This document shows positions 1-14,099 of a stretch of 32,381 bases of DNA, piece after piece; within the stretch, counting starts at the first letter, position 1, and every line of letters starts with the position of its first letter. A model generated the notes under the pieces. The model was not told where the DNA came from and made no database searches. It saw nothing but the letters and a program-made list of their open reading frames with translations. The position numbers and the translations under genes are program-made. The DNA is from Funneliformis mosseae (lineage: Eukaryota; Glomeromycota; Glomeromycetes; Glomerales; Glomeraceae): positions 1 to 32,381 of the forward strand of contig CAJVPP010000440.1 of NCBI GenBank assembly GCA_910592005.1. The letters are read 5' to 3'.

Positions 1-2513
1 ATTAAATATGAAAATATTTTAATAAAAATAAATTTTTTTTTTGAGTGCCCGGATATTTTCTTCAGGGGAGTGTATATAAGATTTTTCTAAAAAATTGTTT
101 ATTTTATTTTTTTATTATTTTTATTATTATTTTTTTATTATAATTAAACAATTAAGTTTCATTTTAAAAAATTAATAAATTATACAATAATTATAATATA
201 AAGTGATTGAATCTGAAAATTAAAAGAATTACTTAAAAATTTAATAAAAAGTTAAGCACTTATCTATGTAGTTTGAATGAGAAGGATAAATATTAAATTA
301 AAACTTATATTATAAATGAAATTAATAATATAAATTGCGATTATTTACTTTACATAAAAGATATATTAAATTATTTCTCCTTCTTAAAGCAAAAAAAAAT
401 GTTAAAACTATTAAAAAATAACTAATAGAATTAATAATAAATTAAATGCTATAATTGTTATCAAATTATCTAAAAAAAGATAATTAAAAAGCAAATATCT
501 ATAGATTTAATTCGAAAGCATTCATCTAAAAAAAAGAATTTGAAAATAATTAATGAATAAAAATAAAAAATAAAGTTTTTATAGCAGATTGAAACTAATT
601 TTTATATGAATTCAAAAAAGAATCTAAAAAAAAAAATTAGATTAAATTAATAAAAAGAAAGAATAAAAATTATTTAATAAAAAGTTAAAATCAAAAAACT
701 TATTTAAATATTAAATTATTTAAAAAAAAAATGAAAAAAAGAAACATTAAATTCAGCTTAAAAATCTATCTAAAAAAAAAGAACAAACTTAAATAATTAA
801 TAAATGAAATAATAATAAAATACAAATTATAAATCTAAAAAAAAAGAACATAGTGAACTAATCTTTATCATAATCTGAAAAAGAATCTAAAAAAATTAAA
901 TTAATAAATAAAGAATAAAAATAATTAAATCAAAAATCAAAAAAACTTATCTATGCGATAAATTATCTAAGAAAATAATATTAAAAAATAAAAATTATTA
1001 CTACTATCTTAAAAATAAAACTAAAACTAATCTGAAGAATTTTTACTATATATATTATGATCAAAAAATGACTAGTGGTAAATTACATAAATTTTTTATT
1101 AGCAAATAAGAAATATTACATAGTAACCTTTTTTAATTAGACACTGATATATTGCAGTAAAGAAGTTGCACACAATTTAATTTATATAGTGTATAATAAA
1201 TTTTATAGATTGTGCATCTTTTGTATAATGAATTTTTATTAAAAAATAAATATTGGATATATAATATATGAAATACTATATAATCTCACAATCTGTTTGC
1301 TAAATTTAAGGGCAAAAAAGGTATATTTTCACATTTTTAATTTTTTATTACTTTTAGAACTTTTCTACTATTTTCTGATATCTTTTCAGCTATTTTTTTT
1401 TTTTATTTGTCTAGAATATTTGCTTATCTATCCTTTAATTATTTGAACCTTTGAGATTTTATTTCTATTTTTTTTTTTTTATCAGCCAAGTTATCCGATT
1501 TATCATATATATCTTGTTCTGAGTAATAATTACTTTTATTAGAATTTTTCACTAAAAAAAGTCTTATAATAAAGATACTATTTTTTTTAAAATTTGTATA
1601 CTAGTACTTTTAGTTCAAACTTCTAATTTCTTTAAATGCCTATTCTAACTATAGATACAAATTCTTATAGTATTATAGGTAAAATAAAATATTAGTATTT
1701 GTGTTTAATAAAATATTGTAATATATCACGTTTAATTATAATAATCTGTAAAATTTTAAACCTATTTGTTCAACTATAAGTATAGCAAAGTAATATTAAT
1801 TAGTATTTAGATGAATGTTATGTTAGTTTATTTTATTACAAACCTATTATTAGTTATTCTTGATTTATTTTATTAATGAGATGAATTTGAAGTTGAGATA
1901 TTAGATCAGTTTGAATTGTATTTTTTTGATAAATAATATTCTCATCATTAAATTTATTTTATAATATTTATTTTTTAAGTCTGCATAAATCTAAATATAA
2001 AATAAATCATTTATCCAAAAAAAATTCAAAATCATTTAAAAAAATAAGATAAATAATTATTAAACAATAATCAAAAAAATGTAGGAAAAATTTTTTATTT
2101 TGTCTATTTTTCTAATTTTTCTAATTTCACTAATATTAATCTTATTAATCTTGTTAATCAAAATAGAATTATATATATTATATACATACCTAACTTATTG
2201 TCACTAGATTCATTTTCAATTATCTTAATATTTAAGTTAAAAGACTATGGCAGTTGATTCTATACGTTAAAGTTTCTAACTTTAGGATTTTCTCTAAATC
2301 TTACAAGTATCCATTATATTTAAATCAATTTAGCAATTTATTACATCTTAAAATTTAAGATATATTAGTTAAACTTGTAATAATAAACTCAATAGCAAGT
2401 TAGTTTAAAATATTACAACAAATCCTAGATGAGGAATAATATTAAAGAGAAAAGTAAATTTATATGAATTTAAATTGATTTCTTTATTTATAACTTAAAA
2501 TTTGCAGAAGAAT
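1..2513. other. AT-rich intergenic repeat DNA
   Basis: No gene is visible. The stretch is A/T-dominated, with stops in all frames and almost no CpG. The only compositional island is about 44-83, where CCCGG and CAGGGGAG occur close together; it may be the end of an unknown element whose partner is not in the window. From about 240 to 1040 there is a diverged repeat (listed separately). Around 1170-1225 a loose inverted pair (TGCACACAAT and ATTGTGCA) is visible but too weak to call an element. Confidence 0.7.
240..1040. repeat. Diverged A-rich repeat
   Basis: The motif ATCTAAAAAAAAAGAA and close variants recur near 473, 524, 610, 764, 833 and 887. A second motif, CTTATCTATG or a variant, recurs near 252, 693 and 943. 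The spacing suggests an old unit of roughly 210-250 bp that has drifted. The family is not recognised and unit edges cannot be set by eye. Confidence 0.4.
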
Positions 2514-2515
2514 TA

Positions 2516-2687
2516 CAGTTAACTCTTGATATAACGAACTCTTGATATAATGAATTTTTTGAACAAATATAATAAAAATGCTCTTGTTATAATAAATTAA
2601 CCAATCAAATCTCTTAAAATCTTTACTATAGCCTTATAGTGAAGTTGAGGTCTAGGACATAGAGTTTGTTATAATAAGAATTAACTA
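2516..2687. mobile_element. Pogo-like MITE, 172 bp, TA target duplication
   Basis: This is a short non-coding element with terminal inverted repeats of about 27 bp. The left end starts CAGTTAACTCTTGATATAA. The right end finishes AAGAATTAACTA, whose reverse complement matches the left arm with a few, mostly transition, differences. TA dinucleotides flank it at 2514-2515 and 2688-2689, as expected for Tc1/mariner/pogo-type insertion. The left arm contains two tandem copies of CTCTTGATATAA followed by CG or TG. A related copy in the same orientation lies at 32129-32265. No transposase is encoded, so movement would have depended on an element elsewhere. Confidence 0.75.
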
Positions 2688-2689
2688 TA

Positions 2690-5600
2690 ATTTTATAATT
2701 TAAATAAAAAGTTATTCTATTTATATAAAATAAATTTGCTATGACTAACTACTTGCTATATTATAAATTAATTAAATATAGATATTTATTCCAATAAAAA
2801 TATATTTAAACATAATAAAATAATAAAAATAATATAAACTATAAAAATAATAAAAAAAATAAAATAAATTACAGACGTTAAGAAAATTATAAATGAAAAA
2901 AAATAAATAGAATAAACAGGCTATACAAAAAATATAGAAGAAACAGAAGAAATATGTGAAATTGAAATTATTGTTGATCACTATTTAACATAGTAGTGAT
3001 ATCATCTAAGATCATCATTAATTAATAAATCCTATGTGATGTTTGAGACTGTAATTTTCTTTATTAATACTATATAGTTTTAGGTATTATCTAAAATAAT
3101 GATTGAATGATAGGAGTTGAAATTTTCAGTATAAACTTAATAAACTATGCTGAAGAATAATAAGTCTATTTTCTAATATTTAGTAGTGATTATGCTTTTA
3201 CTCATCCTACATATTCATTATTTTTGGCTATTTCTACTCATATAATTTGATATTCTAGCTAATATTTTAGTATTTCTTTTATTTTTTTGATGATTAGATA
3301 TTATTTATGTAATAGAAGTGCCACTTAAATTAGCAATAACAACCTATATATCTAAATTATTTTTGAGATCAAAATCTATATGAATATATTATTTAATAGT
3401 ATATGCAATCTGTTATAAAAAAGTGATATAATTAATTTTAATCTAAATAAATAAATAAAATAATGATAAAATTTTTGATCAAAATAAATAAAATAATAAG
3501 TTTAACATATTGAGATATAATGTGAATTTACTGTTATTTTTGCTTCTCTTATTTTTAAAAATATCTAGCTTTTTATATCAATATTATACTAATTATACTA
3601 GTATACTATAATCATCATTAATTAGAAGTTATAATAATAAGTACTGTTATCTAATATGATTTTATTTCATTTTAGTTTTTATTCTATTATTATAAATATA
3701 GCATTAAAGTATCTGATGGTAAATTATACATCTTGAGTTCTATTTTCTGATCAATAATCATATATTTGAATATCAAGATTATTATTATTACTATTTTAAA
3801 TACTAAGATTATATGTAATGTCTATTCAACCTTTTTAAAGAATTCTTCTTTTGTTTTTTTGTGCATTTTTTTTAACACTTTCATTTGTAATTAGTAACCA
3901 ATAATATTCTACTATTATCTAATTTAATAAAAAATGCTTTAAATTAAATATTTAAATATACTTTATATATTTGATAAGTAAGATAGTAAAGCAATTGATC
4001 TTGATATTATTCTAATTATTTAAAAAATCTGTTTCAAATTTGTTTTGAATTCACTAAATAAGTTAAAAAGCTGAAGCATTGTGAACATCTTTAAGAATAA
4101 TCCAATTTATAATTACTAAAAGCATATAATAAATAATGATTGATACATTTATCATATAAGTAAAATTAGATTCATTTACATAAAATTCTTTTTATAATCA
4201 CATTTAATATATTATTAAATTTTTTCAATTTGTTGAATTAATTGATTCTTATAAAAAAATATGAATTTATTAATAAAAATAAAAATAAAAATAAATATAA
4301 TTTTATAAATAACTTACCTATATATTTTATTTAAAATATGTGTATTAATAAGAATGCATAAATTCTCAAAAATTTGATATTCATATTCACTATATATAAT
4401 GCATAATCCTTTAATTTTTATAATATCTAAATAAATCATTAGTAAGATGTATTATAAATAATGTTTTCTTCATACCATTGAAATAAATTTCAAAAAATTT
4501 TTACTATAATCCCTATTTTTAATCTTTAAGATATAATATAAGTAAATATGTTTTTAGATTATCTTTATGTGAACTTATTGTAATATTTTCTCTATCAGCA
4601 AAAACTTTTCAAATTATTGATACTTTATTATTTCATTTTAATTCATATTATTATTAGTTTGATTATGAATAAATAATCTGACTTATTAATTCTAACAAAT
4701 TTGCATACTGAATTAACTATATTTAGTAATACTTAATCAAATAATAAATAAATTATTAATTAATTACATAAAATAAATAAAAATCATATCAATGTTATTT
4801 GTATACCTTTAGTTTATTATTGAGTTCTCTATAATTAAATTCTTTAGCTATTATAGATAAAACTCTTTATTTCTATTAATTCTTTTTGGATTAGCATTTA
4901 AATAATAATAAAAACATGTCTAAAATTTTTTTTTATATTATTATTATTGATTGTATCTTGATTTATTAATGGTAAATATAAAAATTCTATTTTACACAAA
5001 TTTTCTAATGTTTCTTTATCAGTAATTATATTAATATTTTTTATTTAAAATTATATTTATCAGTACTTAAAAAACTAAATAATAAAGTTAGTGTTACTAT
5101 TACAGTTTAAAATATAGTAAATTAATTTTTGTGTATACCTGATTTTTAATATAATTAAGAGTAATTTTTATACATCTTGAAGTTTTAAATAAACATTACT
5201 AAGCTTGTATTTCAAGCTCAAAAAATGTATAATTTTTAGAATAAATTATTTACAGAATACTGAAAATTTCTATTATATCACTTATTTGACTTGACCATTT
5301 TATAAATAGTTTTTTCTATTCAATATTAATATATATAATTGCAATTTTTCTTTTAAGATACTTTTCAAATAACTTATTTATTATATTTGTATTATTCTAA
5401 TTATTATAGTTGCAGAATATTATATAAACTTTCTGTATAAATCTCCAATTTGTGAAAAATTAATATTAGAATGCAAAAAACAAATGTGTTTAATTTTTTA
5501 AGTTATAGAAATATACTTTTGAATATATAAATCAAGATAAAATTATAAATCACATAATTTATAATATAATTTTATATCTATATGACTTTAGGTTATATAT

Positions 5601-6066
5601 TTCCTCCTACATATGCTTTTAGTATATGCTAACTTAGGTTTTATTAAAATCAATAGATTTTTATATTTTAAAAAATTAATTAATTATATATTTATTTTAA
5701 TTATTATTAATTTTAATAAAATCTTGTATCCGCTTTTGATAAATATGTAACTAAGAATCAAAATAAAAATTTTTGTAAAGATTTATTTTTAAGTTAGCAA
5801 AATTGAATCAAAGTTCTTTTTAAAAATTTTGATAGAGTTATTAAAATAATATATGATTTAAACGTAAATTATAGATTAAATTTAACTAAAAATATCTTTA
5901 TAAATTTATTACTTGTGAAGATATTGTAAAAGAAAGGACTTAATTATTATTAATGAAAATCAATCTGTTTTTTAAAATATGATGATAAAATTATTAATAA
6001 AGTAATTCATAATATTGTATAAAAATGTTTTGAATCATTTTAGGCTTAAAATAAAACTTACTATAG
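2690..6066. other. AT-rich intergenic DNA without recognisable genes
   Basis: Very AT-rich sequence with stops in all frames. The longest frame (2772-2981, minus strand) encodes only a low-complexity F/Y/I-rich peptide and is a by-product of AT composition. I see no RNA gene or complete mobile element. Parts are probably decayed transposons, but nothing can be assigned by eye. Confidence 0.6.
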
Positions 6067-6600
6067 ATGCATATTCTAAAATTAATTGTAGATAAAATAC
6101 ATATTGATTCAAAAAAATTAATTAGCCATAGTTTTTGTGTAAATTTTTTAAATCTATCAACTACTAATTCATATGTATATAAAAATAAAAATATTAATCC
6201 AAAAATACAAAGAATATATAATAAAAATAAAGATAGTTTTAAAGAATAGTTATATAAAAATGCAGAAGATCATATATCATGATTAGTATTATCATATGAA
6301 ATATTTAAGCAAAAAGTAAATTTAAATAATGAATAGAAAATAAGTGCAGAAAATTATGAAGCTATAGGATGTCAAAATAAGAATAGATCAGAATTTGTAA
6401 TAGGATTTGTTTATGAAATTGGTGTAGTTAAAAAAGAATATTTTATCTATCCTGAATATGGTGTTACTATTAAAATGGCATCAAATTCAATATAGTATTA
6501 ATTAATGTAAATTGTATATGGTACAGTTAAACTTAATTTAAGTAAAGATGTCATTTAGTATACTAATGTAATTACTTTAATTAAAAAACTGTTAAAGTAA
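6067..6600 (+). pseudogene. Decayed reading frame, weak Sel1-repeat resemblance
   Basis: An open frame of 60 codons (6067-6249) ends in TAG and continues in the same frame with protein-like sequence broken by further TAG/TAA codons. Read through the stops, short stretches such as LYKNAED (near 6250), SAENYEAIG (near 6344) and FVIGFVYEIGVVKKE (near 6390-6440) resemble the spacing of Sel1-like repeats (aromatic-leucine-glycine, then Y..G.GV..d). Sel1-repeat proteins are abundant in some mycorrhizal fungi. Several in-frame stops are TAG where CAG would restore glutamine, fitting C-to-T decay. The assignment is tentative; another repeat protein or a transposon product is possible. Confidence 0.35.
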
Positions 6601-9600
6601 TAGAAAAAGAAGCAAATATTACAAAAAAATTAGATTTTTTATTTTTTTTTATATATTTTATCAATAAAAAATCATTAAAATAAAGGTTTAACTATATTGA
6701 TTTAATAATAATTATCTTATCAATAAAAAAATAATTAACTTTACACATTTCTACTAAACTTTAAAATTTATAATTTAAATTAATAAAAAAATTTCAATTA
6801 TTAATTATTATAATATATTTCAACTATTATAAAGTATTTCAATTATTATAATGTATAATTTTTATAGTTTTAAAATATTAATTTATTAATATACTATTTC
6901 AAGTCAACTCGAGTCAAGTTGAGTTTGATTTGAGTTTATATTGAATTGAGTTAAATATTTAACTCGACTTTAATTTGATATGACTCACAAATTATCAAGT
7001 CAAAAACATATAAATTTGATTTGATTTAAACTCAACTTAACTTATCTGACTTATAAGTTAACTTAACTTATTCAAAACTTTAAATATATAATATAGTTAT
7101 TTTTAAGACTATGAGTATTTTTATTATTATAGTGATGCTCAATAATAATAGTAATTTTATTTAGATATTAAGCATATTTTTCTAGAATTCTAATTAGAGA
7201 AAGAATTGCTAAAATTACTTGATCTCACATATTATTACTTATTTATAATTGACTAATAGATAATCTAAAAAAACTCAAAAGTTGAAGAAGCTTTTGTTAT
7301 GATAATTAGATTTTTTAATAATGATCAGAAATATTAGTTGTATTTTTTACCATCTTGATAGGTTTTCAGCTATGTAAAAAGAATAGATAAGTGATATAAA
7401 TGTATATTTAATGTGAAGTAATATAGATTAATATATTAAGTTACATTCTTAATATGATTTATAAATATTTTGATAATCATATTATATATACTATCTATTC
7501 AGCCAACTTTTTGATCTTGAAATAATTAATAATTTTATTATAAAGTTAATTACAATTATTATATTTAGTAGTATATTGAGAAAGTAAAAATTTTCTTAAA
7601 TTTTGTATTAAAATGCTAAAAGAATTTTCTTAGTTTAAATTATAATAGAAATATCTTATATATCTAAATCTAACTTGACTATACAAAATTTAACTTGTAA
7701 AAATCCTAAATTTTTAGCATTTTTAAGTTGTATTTAATTAATTATTAACTTCTCATTAAGTTTCAAACTTTTCTTGTTTGATAAACTTTTATCTCCTTAT
7801 TGTTATATTATTGCATTAAAAAGGTCAGAAAATTTATTATTTATAGATTCTATATTTACTACACGTTCAAAAATAATACACCTAATACTTTTATTAACTT
7901 AAATTAAAAGATAAAACATATTTTGTATAAATAAATTATTATAGAAAACTAATTAAAAGCATCTCTTATTTTATATAAAAATTATATTTAAATTTTGTAA
8001 ATCTTTATCCATTTTAAGAAGTATATTATTATTGATTTATGTTATATCATATATATAAAAAAATCAATAAGCTATCATATGACTAAAATATTGTAATTCT
8101 ATTAGTTACATATAAGTGAAAGTTATATTAAATGAAGAATTGTCTTAAAGCAGCTTAACAAAGTTAAATATATTAAAAAAACTCTTTTTCTTATTAAATT
8201 TTATCTAAAAATTTTTATGTAAAAAATGTATATATATCAAGAGTAGCCACAGCTTAGCTTACAAATAAAAAATAAAAACTCTTTATTTAAACTTTTCCTC
8301 TTTTAATTATTTATACCTTTATCAAAAATATTCTGTTGTCAGTTTAAATGATGATGTTTTTTTATTAAAATATATTTTTCACTATTTCTTTCAAATATTT
8401 TTTTCATTTATTTTCTTTTTTTTACTTACAAAAAAGTGAGTATTAGGAAGTATCTGAAATGATAATCAGAATTGACATAACTTTAGGCATAAATAAATCT
8501 CATGTGATGATTATTCAATTACCTTTATAAATAATAATACTCTTTTAAAGATCTCTAATATCATATAGATTATTGATCTTAATAGAATTTTTTAGTTTTT
8601 TATAACTACGTGATTTAGATTTTGAGCAATACTTACTGATAACTATAATCTAAATTGATAAATATTTTAGCTTAGAAGTTTGAAAGTACTGAAAAGCCTT
8701 TGACAAAATTTAGTGATATGAATGCTTTTATATTAAGAGATCATTATAATTAAGAATTAATTAAACAATTTAGCTAGGAACTTATTGAAGTTATGTGTCT
8801 TTTTTTAATTATTCTTTTTATTAAATATTAATCTTAAATTCATTAGTTCTGAAGAATATAAATTTTTTGAGAATAAAAAATTAATAGATAATTTTAAGAA
8901 TAGCATTATGATATTGATACTTTCTATTATCATTTTCTGTTGAAAGGTTGCTCATTAAAAATGGTTCTTTCAAGCATTTAGAGGGAAATAGTAGCTGAGT
9001 TTAAAAATTTGTTTAATATAATTTTTGTGAAAAAATCTGATGTATTTATAATATAAGTATTTTAACAAAAGCTTATATATTTTATACTATAATTTAAAGT
9101 ATATGACTTTAATTTTACTTGTGAAATAAAAGAGTAAATATTATTATTACATAAGTTTTGAGGTATTATTTTTATTCACTAATTTCTTAACTGTGATTTT
9201 TTAATTGAAAATAATTATTATTTAAGCTAATAAAAAAATCTTATATTTGCTTTTATTGTGATAAATATAATACATTAGTAGAAATTAGTGATGATTTGTT
9301 TAATAAATATTAATCTATATATTTGTTTTATTTAATTATCAACTTATAGATAAATCTTTTCATATATTGAGTAAAAAAAAGATTAGAAAATTAACAAAAA
9401 AAAAAGAAAAAAAGGGTGATATTTATATAATAATAATGAGTTTATAATCTTTTAATAAGTAATAAGTCTATTAAATCATTTATTAAATTTAATAAATATG
9501 TTATTTAATTTATAAACGTGTATTTAAATCCAAATTTTGATAAAATAAGAAGAAATTAATATTAAATAGAATTATTTATTAGAGTAGTCTTAGTTGTAAC

Positions 9601-10300
9601 TATTTGATACTTGTTTATCACTGGTTGCAATTAATTGCAGCAGTATCTTTAATTACAAGATACAATTCAGAAATTTAGATTAAATAAAAATTTAATATAT
9701 ATAAAAAGTTGGTTAATATTATACTAACTCATATAAATTATATAATTAGAGCTATTAGTAGCTATATAAAATGATAAATAATTATTTACTAAAATTTTAA
9801 TACAATTGGATTGATTTTTGATTTTTTATTTATATGAAAAGTTAAATAAAAAAACTGATTAAAAAGAAAGAATTATATAAATCATCTAAAAAATATTTTT
9901 TAATTATTATATAACAATTTTATACTATTGAATAAACTTGTGATAAGTTCATTAATTTATATAACATTTGCTTTTATAATTATAAGATAATAATTTGTAA
10001 TCAAGTGTGATTCAATACTTTGAGCATCACTATATATAACAATACATTTTAATTTTGGTAACTGCTAATTCTTCCATATTTTATGCTATTCAAATTGTAT
10101 TTAGAAATTGATATACTTTAGAACTATTATTAAAAGAATACTATATAATCTTATAAATTCAGCTTTTCATTTTTAAAATAGATATAAATAATGGATGTAA
10201 GGATAATTGTTTAAATATAGAAATAAGAATTAATATCAATTTTATAAAAAATTTTAATTATATGGTTGATTAATAAACTATATACAATTATTGAAAAATG
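6601..10300. other. AT-rich intergenic repeat DNA
   Basis: No supportable gene. It contains the simple-repeat block at 6898-7075 (separate entry) and a 14-bp perfect palindrome TGCAATTAATTGCA at 9626-9639. Segments near 8430-8520 and 8930-9000 are slightly less AT-rich and may be transposon fragments, but their translations are broken in every frame and I recognise no family. Confidence 0.6.
6898..7075. repeat. GAGTC/AACTT-type degenerate simple repeat
   Basis: A cluster of short pentamer-like words (CAAGTCAACTCGAGTCAAG, TTGAGTTTGATTTGAG, ACTCAACTTAACTTATC, GTTAACTTAACTTATTC) occurs on both sides of a central AT stretch, in partly inverted arrangement. It resembles in style the AAGCC/GGCTT repeats around 29060-29170. 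Confidence 0.5.
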
Positions 10301-10773
10301 GAAAAATTCAATTTTTCAAAAAAAGGAAGATCTATTCAAGTATAATGAATGACATTTTTAATTGTTGCGATAAACATATGATTTTTTGATTCAATAATAA
10401 ATGTTAATCTCACGTTTTCCATAAAACCTTCAGATTGGTTGAGCTAATTTATAATTTTTTCAAATTAGGATCATCAAATTATGTATCCAATAAAATTATA
10501 ATGAATTTAATGAATTTGTAATTCAATGTTTTTGTGCGAAAAAACATCATCTTAAATAAAGATCTTTTTTTATTGGATGATTAAATTAAAAATTCATTTT
10601 AAAATCAAACTATTATGTCATTAAATCAAAAATTTTGATTTTTTTTCTTTTGAAAGTTAAACAGAAAAAAAGTATATAAATGGCTGGACCGCTTTCTTTT
10701 TTGCAATGGACTTGTTCAGAAATAATCCAGAAATAAATTCAATCACTACAAACGCCTTGGTATCATTGTAATC
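10301..10773 (+). promoter_or_regulatory. GAPDH upstream region with TATA box
   Basis: Composition changes here from repeat DNA to a more mixed promoter-like sequence. TATATAAA at 10673-10680 lies 94 bp upstream of the GAPDH ATG, a normal distance. ATTGG/CCAAT-type boxes occur near 10434, 10486 and 10573. No specific operator can be assigned. Confidence 0.5.
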
Positions 10774-12374
<1,601 letters not shown>

Positions 12375-13116
12375 TTATTGATTTACCCAAATTAGTAAAC
12401 GTATACATATTCGGTTAAAATCATTTTAAATTTAAATATATATTCAGTAAAGATTGTTTTGATTGTTTTGTTGCATGAAGTAATCTTTATGGGTCAACCA
12501 TTTCCCGAGAAGACGTCATTGCCGAAAACTAAATAATCGTTTGCTTACTTTATAAAGAAAAAAAAATTAAATAACTTGATTTCGTAATTTTCGAATGAGC
12601 ATAATTCTTTTTACTTTCGAGCTTCCGTGCTTTTTAGGTTCGAAGAGCTTTCTTGTCAGGATTTTAAACATGTTACGCATCTCTTGTATTCGCACTTTGA
12701 TATTGACTGCGACTTTTTAACTAACAAAAGAATTAGAGTTCATTTAGTCAAGTGTAAAAGTATTTTCTCCGACACATTTCTGAAAGTCGCAAGAATTATA
12801 TACATTGCAGTTGCAGTCGTTTTAATGAAACTAAATTTTGTAGAACAAGTAAAAAAAAATGTTCTTTTTCAAATTCAAGAAATTCGTTTGCTAAAAAAAG
12901 GTAACCCGTTAATAGGTATGCAAGCGTTACCAACCAAGTGACCTAGCCCAAATCCTTGATAAGTCGAAATTCAAACAATTTCATGATTTTTTTATGAAAA
13001 AGGTAATTTTACTCTAAAAATATACAATTATTTAGATATGAATTTCCGGAATTGATGAATTGATTAACATTTCTGGTTTTAAACATGTTATAAACCTGAT
13101 CAATATAATATATATA
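12375..13116. other. Intergenic region between GAPDH and the GMC gene
   Basis: About 740 bp of mixed composition, clearly less AT-rich than the flanking deserts. An open frame at 12627-12941 starts with GTG, has no homology I recognise and no ATG near its start, so I do not call it a gene. On the other strand the same stretch has an equally plausible frame with one TAG near 12946. The region may be the GAPDH 3' region plus promoter DNA, or a decayed dispersed repeat. A GACGTCAT box lies near 12512. Confidence 0.4.
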
Positions 13117-13118
13117 CG

Positions 13119-13126
13119 TATAAATA
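13119..13126 (+). promoter_or_regulatory. TATA box of the GMC gene
   Basis: TATAAATA lies 46 bp upstream of the ATG at 13172. Between them the sequence is A/C-rich and ends in a run of A just before the start codon, a common fungal leader. Confidence 0.5.
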
Positions 13127-13171
13127 AATATAAATCAACCCAAAAATTTCTTCACATTAAAAAAAAAAAAA

Positions 13172-13795
13172 ATGCGTCGGTTTATTCACGGTTCTAATAC
13201 AAGATCATTATCGAACCTTTTACAAAGTAATAGAATACATTCCTCTCGGATCAAAATTTATATTCAAAGTAGATTTAAAAGTTCAAAAATAAATCCTAAA
13301 GATCACAGTACAATCAGTGATACCACATCGTTAACGTCATCATCCCCATTGTTAACGTCATCGTCACCATCTCAAGACATTCCAACATCTAGCAGTGATA
13401 TTACTTCGAGTTTCCGTATCCCTTTAGATCAATCGAATTTAAAACCATCCTCTTCATCATCACCACCTCAAGAAGCAGAAGCTTCTAACCCAAAGTTTGA
13501 ACAAGTGGAACAAAAATTTCATCAACTTCAACAAGAAGCAAAAACAAGAGAATTATGGTCACAAAGCGTAGATTATACGAGTAGAATCATGTTTACTCGA
13601 CCAAAAGAAATCTATGATTTTATTATAATCGGGGCCGGTAGCGCAGGATGTGTATTGGCCAAAGAATTAATTCATTCCTTGCCTAATATAAATGTATTAG
13701 TGTTAGAAGCCGGACCGCCTCATGCTCAAATTAATGATCGTATTTGTTCAGTTTTCTCTCATGCTAGTGTAAGTATTATATGGGTTGATTGCTAG
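13172..13795 (+). pseudogene. Truncated GMC oxidoreductase (choline dehydrogenase-like), N-terminal part
   Basis: GMC-family flavoenzymes oxidise alcohols such as choline using FAD. The frame encodes 207 residues. Residues 1-40 are basic and serine-rich without acidic residues, like a mitochondrial presequence. Residues 45-105 are Ser/Pro-rich linker, 107-127 is a Gln/Glu-rich helical stretch, and 149-181 is the FAD-binding Rossmann segment IYDFIIIGAGSAGCVLAKEL with VLVLEAGP, whose Glu (about 179) normally contacts the FAD ribose. A full family member would continue for about 500 residues, including the catalytic His; none is found downstream. A canonical donor GTAAGT at 13769 follows HAS, so 13172-13768 was probably the first exon. 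The open frame runs through it to a TAG at 13793-13795, inside the terminal repeat of a MITE. A complete Hsp20 gene begins 0.9 kb on, so a long intron hiding the other exons is unlikely. Family call firm; loss of function inferred. Confidence 0.8.
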
Positions 13796-13926
13796 GAAAA
13801 TCAGGTTCCGGGAATTTTTTAGCGAAATTGAGATTTTTATTGCATTTTAGTTTTTGATGTTATTAGATTAAAATGTATTAAGCTCTTAATTTTAGTCAAA
13901 AATTTCTCGGAACCTGATTTTCCTAG
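13792..13926. mobile_element. MITE with CTAGGAAAA terminal repeats, 135 bp
   Basis: The ends are inverted repeats of about 28 bp. The left begins CTAGGAAAATCAGGTTCC; the right ends GGAACCTGATTTTCCTAG. They match apart from a small difference near the inner edge. The element is non-coding. TA within CTAG at both ends could be the target duplication, with GGAAAATC as the true end, as in Tc1/mariner-type MITEs; this is inferred. The interior (AAATTGAGATTTTTATTGC) resembles the interior of the larger MITE at 22230-22689, suggesting one family. Confidence 0.85.
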
Positions 13927-13936
13927 AAACACTCCC

Positions 13937-14099
13937 ATATAATTAAAAAATAAAATTTACTATAATATTATATATATTTATAAAATTAATTTAAAAAAAA
14001 AATATTTTTAAAAATTTTAATTTTTTATAAAAGTAAATCAGAAGAGAATTTATAGTAAATAAGCAGGCAAATTTGCCTGCGAATCTCTACAGTTTAAGG
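13937..14099 (-). repeat. 163-bp truncated copy of the 24410 inverted-repeat element
   Basis: This matches the reverse complement of 24410-24567 almost base for base, with small indels in A/T runs. Shared words include CAGAAGAGAATTTATAGTAA and AATTTACTATAATATTATAT. The right end at 14099 corresponds to the terminal repeat (AGTTTAAGG). The left part of the element is missing; homology starts only about 10 bp after the MITE at 13792-13926. It includes a perfect 18-bp palindrome, GCAGGCAAATTTGCCTGC, at 14063-14080. Confidence 0.85.

Noticed and set aside
1170..1225. Inverted words TGCACACAAT and ATTGTGCA
   Set aside because: The match is short and gapped, with no target duplication or second copy; not enough to call an element.
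2772..2981. Minus-strand F/Y/I-rich frame of 69 codons
   Set aside because: Low-complexity product of AT-rich DNA, no promoter or family motif.
9626..9639. 14-bp palindrome TGCAATTAATTGCA
   Set aside because: Short AT-rich palindromes are expected by chance in DNA of this composition; no other structure supports it.
12627..12941. Plus-strand frame of 104 codons between GAPDH and the GMC gene
   Set aside because: It begins with GTG, has no nearby ATG, no homology I recognise, and the opposite strand is about equally open; no evidence of a gene.
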